NCBI RefSeq assembly: GCF_002814235.1
Contig: NZ_PHSU01000040.1
Location: forward strand, 1 to 64,000
Direction: 5' to 3'
DNA length: 64,000 nt
From: Pseudomonas sp. QS1027
GTDB taxonomy: Bacteria; Pseudomonadota; Gammaproteobacteria; Pseudomonadales; Pseudomonadaceae
Shown: piece by piece, positions 16,578 through 26,353 of the stretch
How the letters are laid out: every line of letters starts with the position of its first letter
Position numbering within the stretch: position 1 is the stretch's first letter
Translations under genes and position numbers: made by a program
Notes under the pieces: model-generated
Seen by the model: the letters and a program-made list of their open reading frames with translations, nothing else
Told to the model about the DNA's origin: nothing
Database searches by the model: none

Positions 16578-18680
16578 ATGGCTCGTACAACCGATATTAA
16601 ACGCTACCGTAACATTGGTATCGTTGCTCACGTGGACGCGGGTAAGACCACGACCACTGAGCGCGTCCTGTTTTACACGGGCGTAAACCACAAAATGGGC
16701 GAGGTGCACGACGGCGCCGCGACCATGGACTGGATGGTGCAGGAGCAGGAGCGGGGTATTACCATTACCTCCGCGGCTACCACCGCATTCTGGGAAGGTT
16801 CTGCCAAGCAGTTTCCCAAGCACCGCTTCAACATCATCGATACCCCCGGCCACGTTGACTTCACCATTGAAGTAGAGCGTTCGCTGCGCGTACTCGACGG
16901 TGCGGTCGTTGTGTTCTGCGGTACTTCCGGTGTCGAGCCTCAGTCTGAAACCGTATGGCGTCAAGCCAACAAATACGGTGTTCCACGTCTCGTTTACGTG
17001 AACAAGATGGACCGTGCCGGTGCTAACTTCCTGCGTGTTGTTGCGCAGATCAAGCAGCGCCTGGGTCACACTCCAGTGCCTATCCAGTTGGCTATCGGTT
17101 CCGAAGACAACTTCCAGGGTCAGATCGATCTGATGTCCATGGAAGCGGTCTACTGGGACGACGCTGACAAAGGTACGGCTGCTCGCCGCGAGCCGATCCC
17201 TGCTGAACTGCAGGAATTGGCTGAAGAGTGGCGTGGCAACATGATTGAAGCTGCTGCCGAAGCCACTGAAGAGCTGATGAACAAGTACCTCGAGGGTGAA
17301 GAACTCACCAACGAGGAAATCAAGGCCGCTCTGCGTCAGCGTACTATCGCTGGCGAAATCGTCCTGGCTGTTTGCGGTTCTTCCTTCAAGAACAAGGGCG
17401 TTCCCCTGGTTCTCGACGCTGTTATCGACTACCTGCCTGCACCTGTCGACATTCCTGCCATCAAGGGTTCCGACCCGGATGACGAGACTATCGCCATGGA
17501 GCGTCATGCAGACGACAGCGAACCGTTCTCCGCTCTGGCGTTCAAAATCGCCACTGACCCATTCGTGGGTACCCTGACTTTCGCCCGCGTTTACTCGGGC
17601 GTGTTGAGCTCCGGCGACGGCGTGATCAACTCGGTCAAGGGCAAGAAAGAGCGCGTGGGTCGTATGGTGCAGATGCATGCCAACACCCGTGAAGAGATCA
17701 AGGAAGTACGCGCTGGCGACATCGCGGCCCTGATCGGCATGAAGGACGTCACCACCGGTGACACCCTGTGCTCTGCTGACAAGCCAATCATCCTGGTTCG
17801 CATGGACTTCCCGGAGCCGGTTATTTCGGTTGCCGTTGAGCCAAAGACCAAGGATGACCAGGAAAAAATGGGTATCGCTCTGGGCAAACTTGCTCAGGAA
17901 GACCCATCTTTCCGCGTCAAAACTGATGAAGAGACTGGTCAAACGATCATCTCCGGCATGGGCGAATTGCACCTGGACATCCTGGTTGACCGGATGCGCC
18001 GTGAGTTCAACGTCGAAGCCAACATCGGTAAGCCTCAGGTTTCCTATCGTGAGAAAATCACGAAGAATTGCGAAATCGAAGGCAAGTTCGTTCGCCAGTC
18101 CGGCGGTCGTGGCCAGTTCGGTCACTGCTGGATTCGTTTTGCACCGGCTGACGAAGGTCAGGAAGGTCTGCAATTCGTGAACGAAGTAGTGGGTGGTGTG
18201 GTTCCTAAGGAATACATCCCGGCTATCCAGAAGGGTATCGAAGAGCAGATGAAGAACGGCGTTGTTGCCGGCTATCCGCTGATCGGCCTGAAGGCTACTG
18301 TGTTTGACGGTTCTTACCACGACGTCGACTCCAACGAGATGGCGTTCAAGGTGGCTGCTTCCATGGCGACCAAGCAACTCGCGTCCAAGGGCGGCGGTGT
18401 TGTACTTGAGCCGATCATGAAGGTAGAAGTTGTAACACCTGAGGACTACATGGGTGACGTGATGGGTGACCTGAACCGTCGTCGTGGTCTGATCCAGGGT
18501 ATGGAAGATACGGTTTCCGGCAAGGTGATCCGCGCCGAGGTTCCGTTGGGCGAAATGTTCGGTTATGCGACCGATGTTCGTTCCATGTCCCAGGGTCGCG
18601 CGAGCTACTCTATGGAATTCTCCAAATACTCCGAAGCTCCGTCGAACATCGTCGAAGCTCTCGTTAAAAAACAAGGCTGA
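16578..18680 (+). CDS. fusA: Elongation factor G
   Basis: EF-G catalyses GTP-driven translocation of tRNA and mRNA and, with RRF, ribosome recycling. The 700-residue protein has the P-loop AHVDAGKTT near the N-terminus, DTPGHVDF as switch II, NKMDRAG, and all five domains. Being in the str operon between rpsG and tuf, it is the main EF-G copy. Pseudomonas often has a second copy elsewhere, which cannot be judged from this window. Confidence 0.98.
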   Translation: MARTTDIKRYRNIGIVAHVDAGKTTTTERVLFYTGVNHKMGEVHDGAATMDWMVQEQERGITITSAATTAFWEGSAKQFPKHRFNIIDTPGHVDFTIEVERSLRVLDGAVVVFCGTSGVEPQSETVWRQANKYGVPRLVYVNKMDRAGANFLRVVAQIKQRLGHTPVPIQLAIGSEDNFQGQIDLMSMEAVYWDDADKGTAARREPIPAELQELAEEWRGNMIEAAAEATEELMNKYLEGEELTNEEIKAALRQRTIAGEIVLAVCGSSFKNKGVPLVLDAVIDYLPAPVDIPAIKGSDPDDETIAMERHADDSEPFSALAFKIATDPFVGTLTFARVYSGVLSSGDGVINSVKGKKERVGRMVQMHANTREEIKEVRAGDIAALIGMKDVTTGDTLCSADKPIILVRMDFPEPVISVAVEPKTKDDQEKMGIALGKLAQEDPSFRVKTDEETGQTIISGMGELHLDILVDRMRREFNVEANIGKPQVSYREKITKNCEIEGKFVRQSGGRGQFGHCWIRFAPADEGQEGLQFVNEVVGGVVPKEYIPAIQKGIEEQMKNGVVAGYPLIGLKATVFDGSYHDVDSNEMAFKVAASMATKQLASKGGGVVLEPIMKVEVVTPEDYMGDVMGDLNRRRGLIQGMEDTVSGKVIRAEVPLGEMFGYATDVRSMSQGRASYSMEFSKYSEAPSNIVEALVKKQG

Positions 18681-18710
18681 TTCAGCCCTTTAGGCTAGGA
18701 GTTAATTGTC

Positions 18711-19904
18711 GTGGCTAAAGAAAAATTTGATCGTTCCCTCCCGCACGTCAACGTTGGCACCATCGGTCACGTCGACCACGGTAAAACCACGCTGACCGCT
18801 GCTCTGACTCGTGTTTGCTCCGAGGTTTTCGGTTCGGCTATCGTTGATTTCGATAAAATCGACAGCGCGCCAGAAGAAAAAGCTCGTGGTATCACCATCA
18901 ACACCGCACACGTCGAGTACAACTCGAAGATCCGTCACTACGCTCACGTTGACTGCCCAGGTCACGCTGACTATGTGAAGAACATGATCACCGGTGCTGC
19001 CCAGATGGACGGCGCGATCCTGGTTTGTTCGGCCGCTGATGGTCCGATGCCACAAACCCGTGAGCACATCCTGCTGTCCCGTCAGGTAGGCGTTCCGTAC
19101 ATCGTGGTTTTCCTGAACAAGGCTGACCTGGTAGACGACGCTGAGCTGCTGGAACTGGTTGAGATGGAAGTGCGCGATCTGCTGAGCACTTACGACTTCC
19201 CAGGTGATGACACTCCAATCATCATCGGTTCCGCTCGTATGGCGCTGGAAGGCAAAGACGACAACGAAATGGGCACCACTGCCGTTCGTAAACTGGTTGA
19301 AACCCTGGACAGCTACATCCCAGAACCAGTTCGTCTGACCGACAAGCCATTCCTGATGCCAATCGAAGACGTATTCTCGATCTCGGGTCGCGGTACTGTT
19401 GTGACTGGTCGTATCGAGCGCGGTATCGTTCGCGTTCAAGACCCACTGGAAATCGTTGGTCTGCGTGACACCACCGTCACCACCTGCACCGGTGTTGAAA
19501 TGTTCCGCAAACTGCTCGACGAAGGTCGTGCAGGCGAGAACTGCGGCGTTCTGCTGCGTGGTACCAAGCGTGACGACGTTGAGCGTGGCCAGGTTCTGGT
19601 CAAGCCAGGTTCGGTCAAGCCGCACACCAAGTTCACCGCAGAAGTTTACGTTCTGAGCAAGGAAGAAGGCGGCCGTCATACTCCGTTCTTCAAAGGCTAC
19701 CGTCCACAGTTCTACTTCCGTACTACTGACGTGACTGGTAACTGCGAGCTGCCAGAAGGCGTTGAAATGGTAATGCCAGGTGACAACATCCAGATGACTG
19801 TCACTCTGATCAAAACCATCGCGATGGAAGACGGTCTGCGTTTCGCTATCCGTGAAGGCGGTCGTACCGTCGGCGCTGGCGTCGTAGCCAAAATCATCGA
19901 GTAA
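18711..19904 (+). CDS. tuf2: Elongation factor Tu, second copy
   Basis: This is a complete 397-residue EF-Tu starting with GTG, preceded by TAGGAG, whereas tuf1 starts with ATG. The P-loop GHVDHGKT, DCPG and NKAD motifs are intact. Compared with tuf1 it has 17 substitutions, for example D for E at 7, SL for NK at 9-10, I for K at 44 and N, K, I at 71, 73, 74. From about residue 235 to near the end the two are identical, which suggests partial gene conversion. It ends the str operon at a strong terminator. Confidence 0.98.
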   Translation: MAKEKFDRSLPHVNVGTIGHVDHGKTTLTAALTRVCSEVFGSAIVDFDKIDSAPEEKARGITINTAHVEYNSKIRHYAHVDCPGHADYVKNMITGAAQMDGAILVCSAADGPMPQTREHILLSRQVGVPYIVVFLNKADLVDDAELLELVEMEVRDLLSTYDFPGDDTPIIIGSARMALEGKDDNEMGTTAVRKLVETLDSYIPEPVRLTDKPFLMPIEDVFSISGRGTVVTGRIERGIVRVQDPLEIVGLRDTTVTTCTGVEMFRKLLDEGRAGENCGVLLRGTKRDDVERGQVLVKPGSVKPHTKFTAEVYVLSKEEGGRHTPFFKGYRPQFYFRTTDVTGNCELPEGVEMVMPGDNIQMTVTLIKTIAMEDGLRFAIREGGRTVGAGVVAKIIE

Positions 19905-19939
19905 GCGTTCTCATTGAGATAGCTTCGATGCTTTGAAAA

Positions 19940-19966
19940 AGCCCCCGCCTAGCGGGGGCTTTTTTA
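19940..19966 (+). terminator. Intrinsic terminator after tuf2
   Basis: AGCCCCCGC, loop CTA, GCGGGGGCT, then TTTTT: a textbook 9-bp GC-rich hairpin with T run ending the str operon. Confidence 0.93.
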
Positions 19967-19971
19967 TTAGG

Positions 19972-20000
19972 TTGACACCTATCTGGGGCGTCTATAGAAT
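19972..20000 (+). promoter_or_regulatory. Promoter of the S10 operon
   Basis: TTGACA (19972-19977) and TAGAAT (19995-20000) with a 17-base spacer follow the tuf2 terminator by 6 bases. It is placed 62 bases upstream of rpsJ. That leaves a short leader, with no room for the long L4-binding leader of E. coli. Confidence 0.82.
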
Positions 20001-20062
20001 TGCGCCTCCTTTTAACGGGCGTATTGCGCTCGGTGGGAATAGCAGCCGGAGTCTGAAATCCA

Positions 20063-20374
20063 ATGCAAAATCAGCAAATCCGTATCAGGTTGAAGGCTTT
20101 TGACCATCGCCTGATCGACCAATCCACCCAGGAAATCGTGGAAACCGCGAAACGTACTGGTGCTCAAGTGCGTGGTCCAATTCCACTGCCTACCCGTAAA
20201 GAGCGGTTCACCGTTCTGGTCTCCCCGCACGTCAACAAAGACGCGCGCGACCAGTACGAGATCCGTACTCATAAGCGTGTTCTGGACATCGTCCAGCCAA
20301 CGGATAAAACCGTTGATGCGCTGATGAAGCTTGATCTTGCGGCAGGTGTGGAAGTGCAGATCAGCCTCGGCTAA
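20063..20374 (+). CDS. rpsJ: 30S ribosomal protein S10 (NusE)
   Basis: S10 is a 30S head protein that also acts as NusE, bridging NusG to the ribosome and joining NusB in antitermination. The 103-residue protein ([19 protein letters not shown]) is of standard length. It is the first gene of the S10 operon and has a strong promoter upstream. Confidence 0.97.
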
Positions 20375-20454
20375 GACTCGGTCTTAGTCGTGTAACGCTC
20401 TGAAATGGGCGGCCATAGCGGGTGAAAGCCCCGTACACTCATGAGGTTTACAAC

Positions 20455-21090
20455 ATGACTATTGGTGTAGTCGGTCGTAAATGCGGTATGACCCGTATTT
20501 TCACCGAAGAAGGTGTCTCCATTCCGGTTACGGTCATTGAGATCGAACCGAATCGCGTCACCCAGTTCAAAACTGAAGAAACCGATGGCTATCGTGCAGT
20601 GCAAGTCACTGTCGGCGAGCGTCGTGCTTCGCGTGTTACAGCCGCTCAAGCTGGCCACTTCGCTAAAGCGAACGTTGCCGCTGGTCGTACCGTAATGGAA
20701 TTCCGCCTTGAAGAAGGCGACTACCAGGCCGGCGATCTGATCAACGCTGAAATCTTCGCTGCTGGTCAACTGGTTGATGTAACCGGTCAGTCCAAAGGTA
20801 AAGGCTTCCAGGGTACGATCAAGCGCTGGAATTTCCGCGGGCAAGATAATACCCACGGTAACTCCGTGTCCCACCGCGTTCCAGGCTCTATCGGCCAGTG
20901 CCAGACTCCTGGTCGTGTATTCAAGGGCAAAAAAATGTCCGGTCATATGGGCGCTGAGCGCGTGACCGTGCAGTCCCTCGAAGTAGTGCGCGTGGACGCT
21001 GAACGCAATCTGTTGTTGGTCAAGGGCGCTGTTCCTGGCGCTACTGGCGGCAACTTGGTTGTACGTCCAGCAGCCAAGGCTCGCGGTTAA
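20455..21090 (+). CDS. rplC: 50S ribosomal protein L3
   Basis: L3 is an early assembly protein whose loop reaches the peptidyl transferase centre. The 211-residue protein starts MTIGVVGRKCGMTRIF, and an in-frame upstream ATG (20422) adds an unrelated extension, so it is rejected. The loop around SIGQCQTPG contains Gln150, the residue methylated by PrmB in E. coli. Confidence 0.97.
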   Translation: MTIGVVGRKCGMTRIFTEEGVSIPVTVIEIEPNRVTQFKTEETDGYRAVQVTVGERRASRVTAAQAGHFAKANVAAGRTVMEFRLEEGDYQAGDLINAEIFAAGQLVDVTGQSKGKGFQGTIKRWNFRGQDNTHGNSVSHRVPGSIGQCQTPGRVFKGKKMSGHMGAERVTVQSLEVVRVDAERNLLLVKGAVPGATGGNLVVRPAAKARG

Positions 21091-21102
21091 GGGGAAGCTG
21101 AC

Positions 21103-21705
21103 ATGCAATTAAATGTAAATGACGCTCAAGCGATCGAAGTTTCCGAACTGACATTTGGCGGCGAATTCAACGAGACGCTGGTTCACCAAGCAGTCGTGGC
21201 CTACATGGCTGGCGGCCGTCAGGGTAGCAAGCAGCAAAAGACCCGTTCCGACGTTTCTGGTGGCGGTAAGCGCCCATGGCGTCAGAAAGGTACTGGCCGT
21301 GCTCGTGCCGGTACTATCCGTAGCCCAATCTGGCGTGGCGGCGGTACCACTTTCGCAGCTCGTCCTCAGGATCACTCCCAGAAGCTGAACAAGAAGATGT
21401 ATCGCGCAGCAATGCGTTCCATCCTTGCTGAGCTGGTGCGTACTGATCGTCTGGTCGTGGTTCAGGATTTCGCCGTTGAAACGCCGAAAACCAAAGACCT
21501 GCTGAACAAACTGACTGGCATGAGCCTGACCGACGTTCTGATCGTGTCTGACTCTGTTGATCAGAACCTGTACCTGGCTGCTCGTAACCTGCCACACGTT
21601 GATGTCCGTGACGTACAGGGTTCCGATCCAGTTAGTCTGATCGCATACGACAAGGTGTTGATCACCGTGTCGGCCGTGAAGAAATTCGAGGAGCTGCTGG
21701 GATGA
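21103..21705 (+). CDS. rplD: 50S ribosomal protein L4
   Basis: L4 lines the peptide exit tunnel with its long loop (around [18 protein letters not shown]). In E. coli it also represses the S10 operon by attenuation, but the short leader here makes that mechanism doubtful. The protein is 200 residues, complete, and its TGA stop overlaps the ATG of rplW by ATGA. Confidence 0.97.
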
Positions 21706-22001
21706 ACCAGGAACGCGTATTTAAAGTTCTGCTTGGCCCGCACGTTTCCGAGAAGGCTACGGTCCTGGCAGACAAGAAAGGTCAGTTCGTTTTCAAGGTT
21801 GCGACTGACGCAACCAAGCTGGAAATCAAGAAGGCCGTCGAAAGCCTGTTCAGCGTGAAAGTAGAGCGTGTGACTACCCTGAATGTCCTGGGTAAAAGCA
21901 AACGCACTGCTCGCGGTCTGGGCAAGCGTAATGACTGGAAGAAGGCAGTTATCTCCCTTCAGCCAGGCCAAGATCTCGATTTCAGCAGCAGTGCTGAGTA
22001 A
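21702..22001 (+). CDS. rplW: 50S ribosomal protein L23
   Basis: L23 lies at the tunnel exit and docks trigger factor and SRP. The 99-residue protein contains [17 protein letters not shown] and the conserved loop ([11 protein letters not shown]). It overlaps rplD by four bases, which implies translational coupling. Confidence 0.96.
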
Positions 22002-22015
22002 GGAAGGGGTGCATC

Positions 22016-22840
22016 ATGGCAATCGTTAAATGCAAACCGACTTCCCCTGGCCGCCGTTTTGTGGTCAAGGTGGTCAACAAGGAGCTGCATAAAGGCGCTC
22101 CTCACGCACCGCTGCTCGAGAAAAAATCGAAGACTGGTGGTCGTAACAACAATGGCCGTATTACCACTCGTCACATCGGTGGTGGTCATAAGCAGCATTA
22201 TCGTCTGGTCGATTTCCGTCGCAACGACAAAGATGGCATCGCTGCCACTGTCGAGCGTATCGAATACGATCCAAACCGTACTGCTCACATCGCTCTGCTG
22301 CTGTACGCAGACGGCGAGCGTCGCTACATCATCGCGCCTAAAGGCGTGAGTGCTGGCGACCAGCTGATCGCAGGCGCTCTGGCTCCAATCAAGCCAGGTA
22401 ACGCTCTGCAACTGCGCAACATCCCAGTGGGTTCCACCGTACACGGCATCGAACTGAAGCCAGGTAAAGGTGCACAGATCGCTCGTTCCGCTGGTGCTTC
22501 GGCTCAGCTGATCGCTCGTGAAGGTGTCTACGTGACCCTGCGTCTGCGCTCCGGTGAAATGCGTAAAGTGCTGTCGGAATGCCGTGCAACGCTGGGCGAA
22601 GTCTCGAACTCCGAGCACAGCCTGCGTTCCCTGGGTAAAGCCGGTGCCAAACGCTGGCGTGGCGTTCGCCCAACCGTTCGTGGTGTTGCCATGAACCCGG
22701 TTGACCACCCACATGGTGGTGGTGAAGGTCGTACCTCTGGTGGTCGTCATCCGGTATCGCCGTGGGGCTTCCCGACTAAGGGCGCGAAGACTCGTGGTAA
22801 TAAGCGTACCGACAAAATGATCGTCCGTCGTCGCAAGTAA
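22016..22840 (+). CDS. rplB: 50S ribosomal protein L2
   Basis: L2 is one of the most conserved proteins of the large subunit, needed for subunit joining and peptidyl transferase assembly. The 274-residue protein ends with the conserved basic loop containing MNPVDHPHGGGEGR, including the histidine thought to lie near the catalytic centre. It lies between rplW and rpsS, as usual. Confidence 0.98.
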   Translation: MAIVKCKPTSPGRRFVVKVVNKELHKGAPHAPLLEKKSKTGGRNNNGRITTRHIGGGHKQHYRLVDFRRNDKDGIAATVERIEYDPNRTAHIALLLYADGERRYIIAPKGVSAGDQLIAGALAPIKPGNALQLRNIPVGSTVHGIELKPGKGAQIARSAGASAQLIAREGVYVTLRLRSGEMRKVLSECRATLGEVSNSEHSLRSLGKAGAKRWRGVRPTVRGVAMNPVDHPHGGGEGRTSGGRHPVSPWGFPTKGAKTRGNKRTDKMIVRRRK

Positions 22841-22856
22841 ATAGAGGGATACGACA

Positions 22857-23132
22857 GTGCCACGTTCTCTGAAAAAAGGTCCTTTTATCGATCTTCACCT
22901 ACTGAAGAAGATCGAAGTGGCGGCGGAAAAGAACGATCGCAAACCAGTTAAGACCTGGTCGCGCCGTTCCATGATCCTGCCACAAATGGTCGGTTTGACC
23001 ATCGCTGTGCATAACGGTCGTCAACACGTCCCCGTTCTCGTGAACGAAGACATGGTCGGCCACAAACTGGGCGAGTTTGCCGGTACCCGCACATATCGTG
23101 GGCACGTGGCTGACAAGAAAGCCAAGCGTTAA
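22857..23132 (+). CDS. rpsS: 30S ribosomal protein S19
   Basis: S19 pairs with S13 in the 30S head near the A site. The 91-residue protein starts with GTG and has the conserved PRSLKKGPFID start and HKLGEFAGTRTYRGH near the end. The next gene follows after 11 bases. Confidence 0.97.
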   Translation: MPRSLKKGPFIDLHLLKKIEVAAEKNDRKPVKTWSRRSMILPQMVGLTIAVHNGRQHVPVLVNEDMVGHKLGEFAGTRTYRGHVADKKAKR

Positions 23133-23143
23133 GGGGTTAGGAA

Positions 23144-23476
23144 ATGGAAGTAGCCGCTAAGTTGTCGGGCGCTCGAATCTCCGCCCAGAAAGCCCGCTTG
23201 GTCGCCGACCAGATCCGCGGGAAGAAGGTGGGCGAAGCGCTCAACTTGTTGGCTTTCAGCAGTAAGAAAGCCGCCGAGATCATGAAGAAAGTGCTGGAGT
23301 CGGCCGTAGCCAACGCCGAGCATAACGAAGGCGCAGACGTTGATGACCTGAAGGTCAGCACCGTTTTCGTCAACGAAGGGCGTTCGCTGAAGCGCATCAT
23401 GCCACGTGCCAAAGGCCGGGCTGATCGCATCGTCAAGCGGTCTTGCCATATCACTGTCAAGGTTGCTGACAAGTAA
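23144..23476 (+). CDS. rplV: 50S ribosomal protein L22
   Basis: L22 contributes the hairpin loop that, with L4, forms the tunnel constriction (macrolide-relevant). The 110-residue protein has the tip region around [11 protein letters not shown]. No deletion in the loop is evident. Confidence 0.97.
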
Positions 23477-23489
23477 CGGAGTCGAAGAG

Positions 23490-24176
23490 ATGGGTCAGAA
23501 AGTACATCCCATTGGCATTCGCCTGGGAATCGTCAAGGAGCACACCTCCGTCTGGTACGCAGACGGTCGGACTTATGCGGACTATTTGCTCGCAGATCTG
23601 AAAGTGCGTGAGTACCTCCAAGACAAACTAAAAAGCGCGTCCGTGAGCCGTATCGATATCCATCGTCCGGCCCAAACTGCACGCATCACCATCCACACCG
23701 CTCGTCCAGGTATCGTTATCGGGAAGAAAGGTGAAGATGTTGAGAAACTGCGTCAGGACCTGACCAAGCAAATGGGTGTGCCTGTGCACATCAATATCGA
23801 AGAGATCCGCAAGCCGGAACTCGACGGTATGCTGGTTGCCCAGAGCGTAGCTCAGCAGCTGGAGCGTCGTGTGATGTTCCGTCGCGCCATGAAGCGCGCC
23901 GTACAGAACGCCATGCGCATTGGTGCCAAAGGCATCAAAATCCAAGTGAGCGGTCGTCTCGGCGGTGCTGAAATCGCACGTACTGAATGGTATCGCGAAG
24001 GTCGTGTGCCACTGCACACCCTGCGTGCCGACATCGACTATGCCAACTACGAAGCTCACACCACTTACGGTGTGATCGGTGTAAAGGTTTGGATCTTCAA
24101 AGGCGAAGTAATTGGTGGTCGCCAAGAAGAACTGAAACCACAAGCACCAGCGCCTCGTAAAAAAGCTGCTAAGTAA
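23490..24176 (+). CDS. rpsC: 30S ribosomal protein S3
   Basis: S3 lines the mRNA entry channel and has helicase-related residues. The 228-residue protein begins MGQKVHPIGIRLG; an upstream in-frame ATG inside rplV (23406) is rejected. The KH domain motif GIVIGKKGEDVEKL and the C-terminal RNA-binding domain are complete, and the tail is Lys- and Ala-rich. Confidence 0.97.
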   Translation: MGQKVHPIGIRLGIVKEHTSVWYADGRTYADYLLADLKVREYLQDKLKSASVSRIDIHRPAQTARITIHTARPGIVIGKKGEDVEKLRQDLTKQMGVPVHINIEEIRKPELDGMLVAQSVAQQLERRVMFRRAMKRAVQNAMRIGAKGIKIQVSGRLGGAEIARTEWYREGRVPLHTLRADIDYANYEAHTTYGVIGVKVWIFKGEVIGGRQEELKPQAPAPRKKAAK

Positions 24177-24188
24177 GGGGTACGCCAA

Positions 24189-24602
24189 ATGTTGCAACCA
24201 AAGCGTACGAAGTTCCGCAAGCAGATGACAGGCCACAACCGTGGTCTGGCTCAGCGCGGTAGCAAAGTCAGCTTCGGCGAGTTCGCGCTGAAGTCTGTAG
24301 CTCGTGGTCGTCTCACCGCTCGTCAGATCGAGTCAGCGCGTCGTGCTCTGACCCGTCACGTAAAACGTGGCGGCAAGATCTGGATCCGTGTGTTCCCGGA
24401 CAAGCCTATTTCCAAAAAGCCCCTCGAAGTTCGGATGGGTAAAGGTAAGGGTAACGTGGAGTACTGGGTTGCCCAGATTCAGCCAGGCAAAGTCCTGTAT
24501 GAAATCGAGGGTGTTACTGAAGAGCTGGCGCGTGAGGCTTTTGCCCTGGCTGCTGCAAAGCTGCCGCTCGCCACCGCTTTTGTTAAACGGACGGTGATGT
24601 GA
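24189..24602 (+). CDS. rplP: 50S ribosomal protein L16
   Basis: L16 helps form the A-site tRNA-binding region of the 50S. The 137-residue protein starts [15 protein letters not shown] and has the conserved [18 protein letters not shown]. Its TGA stop shares a base with the rpmC start. Confidence 0.97.
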
Positions 24603-24793
24603 TGAAAGCGAATGAACTTCGTGAAAAATCAGCACAGCAGCTGAACGAGCAACTGCTCGGCCTGCTGCGCGACCAGTTCAATCTGCGTATGCAGAAAGCA
24701 ACTGGCCAGTTGGGGCAGTCTCACCTGCTCTCGCAAGTTAAGCGCGACATCGCTCGTGTGAAGACTGTGCTCAACCAGCAGGCAGGTAAGTAA
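24602..24793 (+). CDS. rpmC: 50S ribosomal protein L29
   Basis: L29 sits at the tunnel exit next to L23. The 63-residue helical protein starts [22 protein letters not shown] one codon upstream is also in frame, but the ATG gives the family N-terminus and a TGATG overlap with rplP. Confidence 0.96.
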
Positions 24794-24795
24794 TC

Positions 24796-25062
24796 ATGGC
24801 TGAAGCCGAAAAGACCGTCCGTACGCTGACTGGCCGTGTTGTCAGCGACAAAATGGACAAGACCATCACCGTTCTGATCGAGCGTCGCGTCAAGCACCCG
24901 ATCTACGGTAAATACGTTAAGCGTTCGACTAAGCTGCACGCGCACGACGAAACCAACCAGTGCCACATTGGCGACAAGGTCACGATTCGTGAAACTCGTC
25001 CGATGGCCAAGACCAAGTCTTGGGCGCTGGTTGATGTTCTCGAACGCGCTGTGGAAGTCTAA
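24796..25062 (+). CDS. rpsQ: 30S ribosomal protein S17
   Basis: S17 is an early-assembling OB-fold protein of the 30S body. The 88-residue protein has the conserved LTGRVVSDKMDKTITVLIER stretch and ends the E. coli-like S10 gene order. It begins two bases after rpmC. Confidence 0.97.
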   Translation: MAEAEKTVRTLTGRVVSDKMDKTITVLIERRVKHPIYGKYVKRSTKLHAHDETNQCHIGDKVTIRETRPMAKTKSWALVDVLERAVEV

Positions 25063-25085
25063 GGGCTAGGGGTCGGAGAAATTAT

Positions 25086-25454
25086 ATGATTCAGACTCAA
25101 TCCATGCTCGATGTGGCCGATAACAGCGGCGCTCGCCGCGTTATGTGCATCAAGGTGCTGGGTGGCTCGCATCGTCGTTACGCTGGTATCGGTGACATCA
25201 TCAAAGTAACCGTCAAGGAAGCAATTCCGCGCGGTAAAGTGAAGAAAGGCCAGGTGATGACTGCTGTTGTAGTCCGCACTCGCCATGGTGTTCGTCGTGC
25301 TGACGGCTCCATCATCCGCTTTGATGGCAACGCTGCTGTTCTGTTGAACAACAAGCAAGAGCCGATCGGCACCCGTATCTTTGGGCCAGTGACCCGTGAA
25401 CTTCGTACTGAGAAGTTCATGAAGATCGTCTCGCTCGCCCCAGAAGTGCTGTAA
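25086..25454 (+). CDS. rplN: 50S ribosomal protein L14
   Basis: L14 forms part of the subunit interface and binds the silencing factor RsfS. The 122-residue protein begins MIQTQSMLDVADNSGARR. In E. coli it starts the spc operon. Here only 23 bases separate it from rpsQ and no promoter is visible, so it is probably continuous with the S10 transcript. Confidence 0.97.
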   Translation: MIQTQSMLDVADNSGARRVMCIKVLGGSHRRYAGIGDIIKVTVKEAIPRGKVKKGQVMTAVVVRTRHGVRRADGSIIRFDGNAAVLLNNKQEPIGTRIFGPVTRELRTEKFMKIVSLAPEVL

Positions 25455-25465
25455 GGAGATCCGAC

Positions 25466-25780
25466 ATGCAAAAGATTCGTCGTGACGACGAGATCATCGT
25501 GATCGCCGGCAAAGACAAAGGTAAGCGCGGTAAGGTGCTTAAGGTTCTCGCTGATGACCGTCTGGTCATCGGTGGTCTGAACCTGGTCAAGCGTCATACC
25601 AAGCCTAACCCGATGTCGGGCGTACAGGGCGGTATCGTCGAAAAAGAAGCGCCACTGCACGCTTCCAACGTCGCCATTTTCAACGGCGAAACCAACAAGG
25701 CTGACCGCGTTGGTTTCAAAGTAGAAGACGGCAAAAAAATTCGTGTCTTCAAGTCGACCCAAAAAGCGGTTGATGCTTGA
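25466..25780 (+). CDS. rplX: 50S ribosomal protein L24
   Basis: L24 initiates 50S assembly. The 104-residue protein has the N-terminal KOW motif (DEIIVIAGKDKGKRGKVLKV, about 8-27) and standard length. In E. coli, S8 represses this part of the operon; no S8 site was located with confidence. Confidence 0.97.
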   Translation: MQKIRRDDEIIVIAGKDKGKRGKVLKVLADDRLVIGGLNLVKRHTKPNPMSGVQGGIVEKEAPLHASNVAIFNGETNKADRVGFKVEDGKKIRVFKSTQKAVDA

Positions 25781-25800
25781 ACACTGCTAGGTAGAAGACC

Positions 25801-26340
25801 ATGGCACGACTGAAAGAGATTTACCGGAAGGAAATCGCTCCGAAGCTTAAGGAAGAACTTAAGCTGGCGAACGTGATGGAAGTTCCGCGCATTACCAAGA
25901 TCACCCTGAACATGGGTCTGGGCGAAGCGATCGGTGACAAGAAAGTCATCGAGCACGCTGTGGCTGACCTGGAGAAGATCACCGGCCAGAAAGTCGTTGT
26001 GACTCACGCTCGCAAATCCATCGCTGGCTTCAAAGTCCGCGAAGGTTGGCCGATCGGTGTCAAAGTGACCCTGCGTCGCGATCGTATGTATGAGTTCCTG
26101 GATCGTCTGCTGTCGATCTCCCTGCCTCGGGTTCGCGACTTCCGCGGCCTGAATGCCAAGTCCTTCGACGGTCGTGGCAACTACAGCATGGGCGTGAAAG
26201 AGCAGATCATTTTCCCGGAAATCGATTACGACAAGATCGATGCTCTGCGCGGTCTGGACATTACCCTGACCACCACTGCCAAGAACGATGATGAAGGTCG
26301 CGCATTGCTGCGTGCTTTCAAATTCCCGTTCCGCAACTGA
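25801..26340 (+). CDS. rplE: 50S ribosomal protein L5
   Basis: L5 binds 5S rRNA and touches P-site tRNA and S13 across the interface. The 179-residue protein begins MARLKEIYRKEIAPKL and is complete, with the conserved GMGVKEQIIFPEIDYDKI-like region near 145-165. Confidence 0.97.
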   Translation: MARLKEIYRKEIAPKLKEELKLANVMEVPRITKITLNMGLGEAIGDKKVIEHAVADLEKITGQKVVVTHARKSIAGFKVREGWPIGVKVTLRRDRMYEFLDRLLSISLPRVRDFRGLNAKSFDGRGNYSMGVKEQIIFPEIDYDKIDALRGLDITLTTTAKNDDEGRALLRAFKFPFRN

Positions 26341-26353
26341 TTGGAGTAGGAAA